Made by a program: the position numbers and the translations under genes. The notes under the pieces are model-generated. The model saw only the letters and a program-made list of their open reading frames with translations. It searched no databases and was not told the DNA's origin. Positions 63,973-64,000 of a DNA stretch of 64,000 nt are shown in pieces. The DNA is taken from assembly GCA_013152085.1 (NCBI GenBank), contig JAADHC010000058.1, positions 48,501 through 112,500 of the forward strand, given 5' to 3'. Every line of letters starts with the position of its first letter. Position 1 is the stretch's first letter. This stretch comes from Chlorobiota bacterium. GTDB taxonomy: Bacteria > Bacteroidota > Bacteroidia > Bacteroidales > VadinHA17.

Positions 63973-64000
63973 ATGAGACGCGGATATTTATTTCTAAAGC
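63973..64000 (+). CDS. Possible start of a coding region, cut by the window edge
   Basis: ATG at 63973 opens MRRGYLFLK up to the edge, about 30 bases after the promoter at 63910-63940. Nine codons are too few for a name, and the transcript could equally be a structured RNA. Confidence 0.3.

Overview
This window is chromosomal DNA of a member of the Bacteroidota, most likely order Bacteroidales. The reasons are the promoter style (TTTG, about 19-22 bases, then TAnnTTTG), the Bacteroidetes-type LeuRS, type III pantothenate kinase, GldE, a long PurF, the glycine-lipid pair GlsB/GlsA, a FtsI with a C-terminal PASTA domain, and a dcw cluster without murF or ddl. MurE carries the DNPR motif, so the peptidoglycan is expected to be of the meso-diaminopimelate type.

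Layout. 1-5.2 kb: the start of acpP, divergent purN, an M23 lipoprotein and leuS. 5.3-8.1 kb: tRNA-Arg(CCG), a shared hairpin terminator, an exbB-membrane protein-exbD-exbD energy-transduction operon, and tRNA-Ser(GGA). 8.1-16 kb: asparaginase, TatD, two glutamate dehydrogenase paralogues on either side of dprA, two unrecognised envelope genes and tadA. 16-25 kb: aspS, an orphan STAS protein, yebC, a lipoprotein, uspA, a SPOR protein and the long purF, then glsA-glsB on the minus strand. 25.3-41.1 kb: the dcw cluster mraZ-rsmH-ftsL-ftsI-murE-mraY-murD-ftsW-murG-murC-ftsQ-ftsA-ftsZ, then a YqeY gene; many of these genes overlap or are spaced by a few bases. 41.1-48.9 kb: a minus-strand envelope operon coaX-outer membrane protein-TPR-lptC-small membrane protein-gldE, followed by ppiD. 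49-64 kb: a small kinase, mfd, a GH127-like/propeller glycosidase pair, fbp, lysC, a decayed REP-associated transposase with palindromes, a GldN-like lipoprotein with a DUF2148 protein, a secreted RbsD-like protein, and pyrC with a GT2 polyprenyl-phosphate glycosyltransferase.

Most of the window is ordinary housekeeping sequence. The most unusual object is leuS. Its LeuRS carries an in-frame block of about 110 residues between the catalytic body and the KMSKS loop. That block reads as a DUF559-like PD-(D/E)XK nuclease fold (FDF, then E-I-K) and has none of the splice-junction residues of an intein. Other observations are a four-copy, exactly 10-bp-periodic MraZ operator, a perfect 46-bp palindrome whose 20-bp core recurs inside a truncated RAYT transposase gene, and two frameshifted gene remnants (a PD40/tricorn-like propeller and a DUF4143 ATPase).
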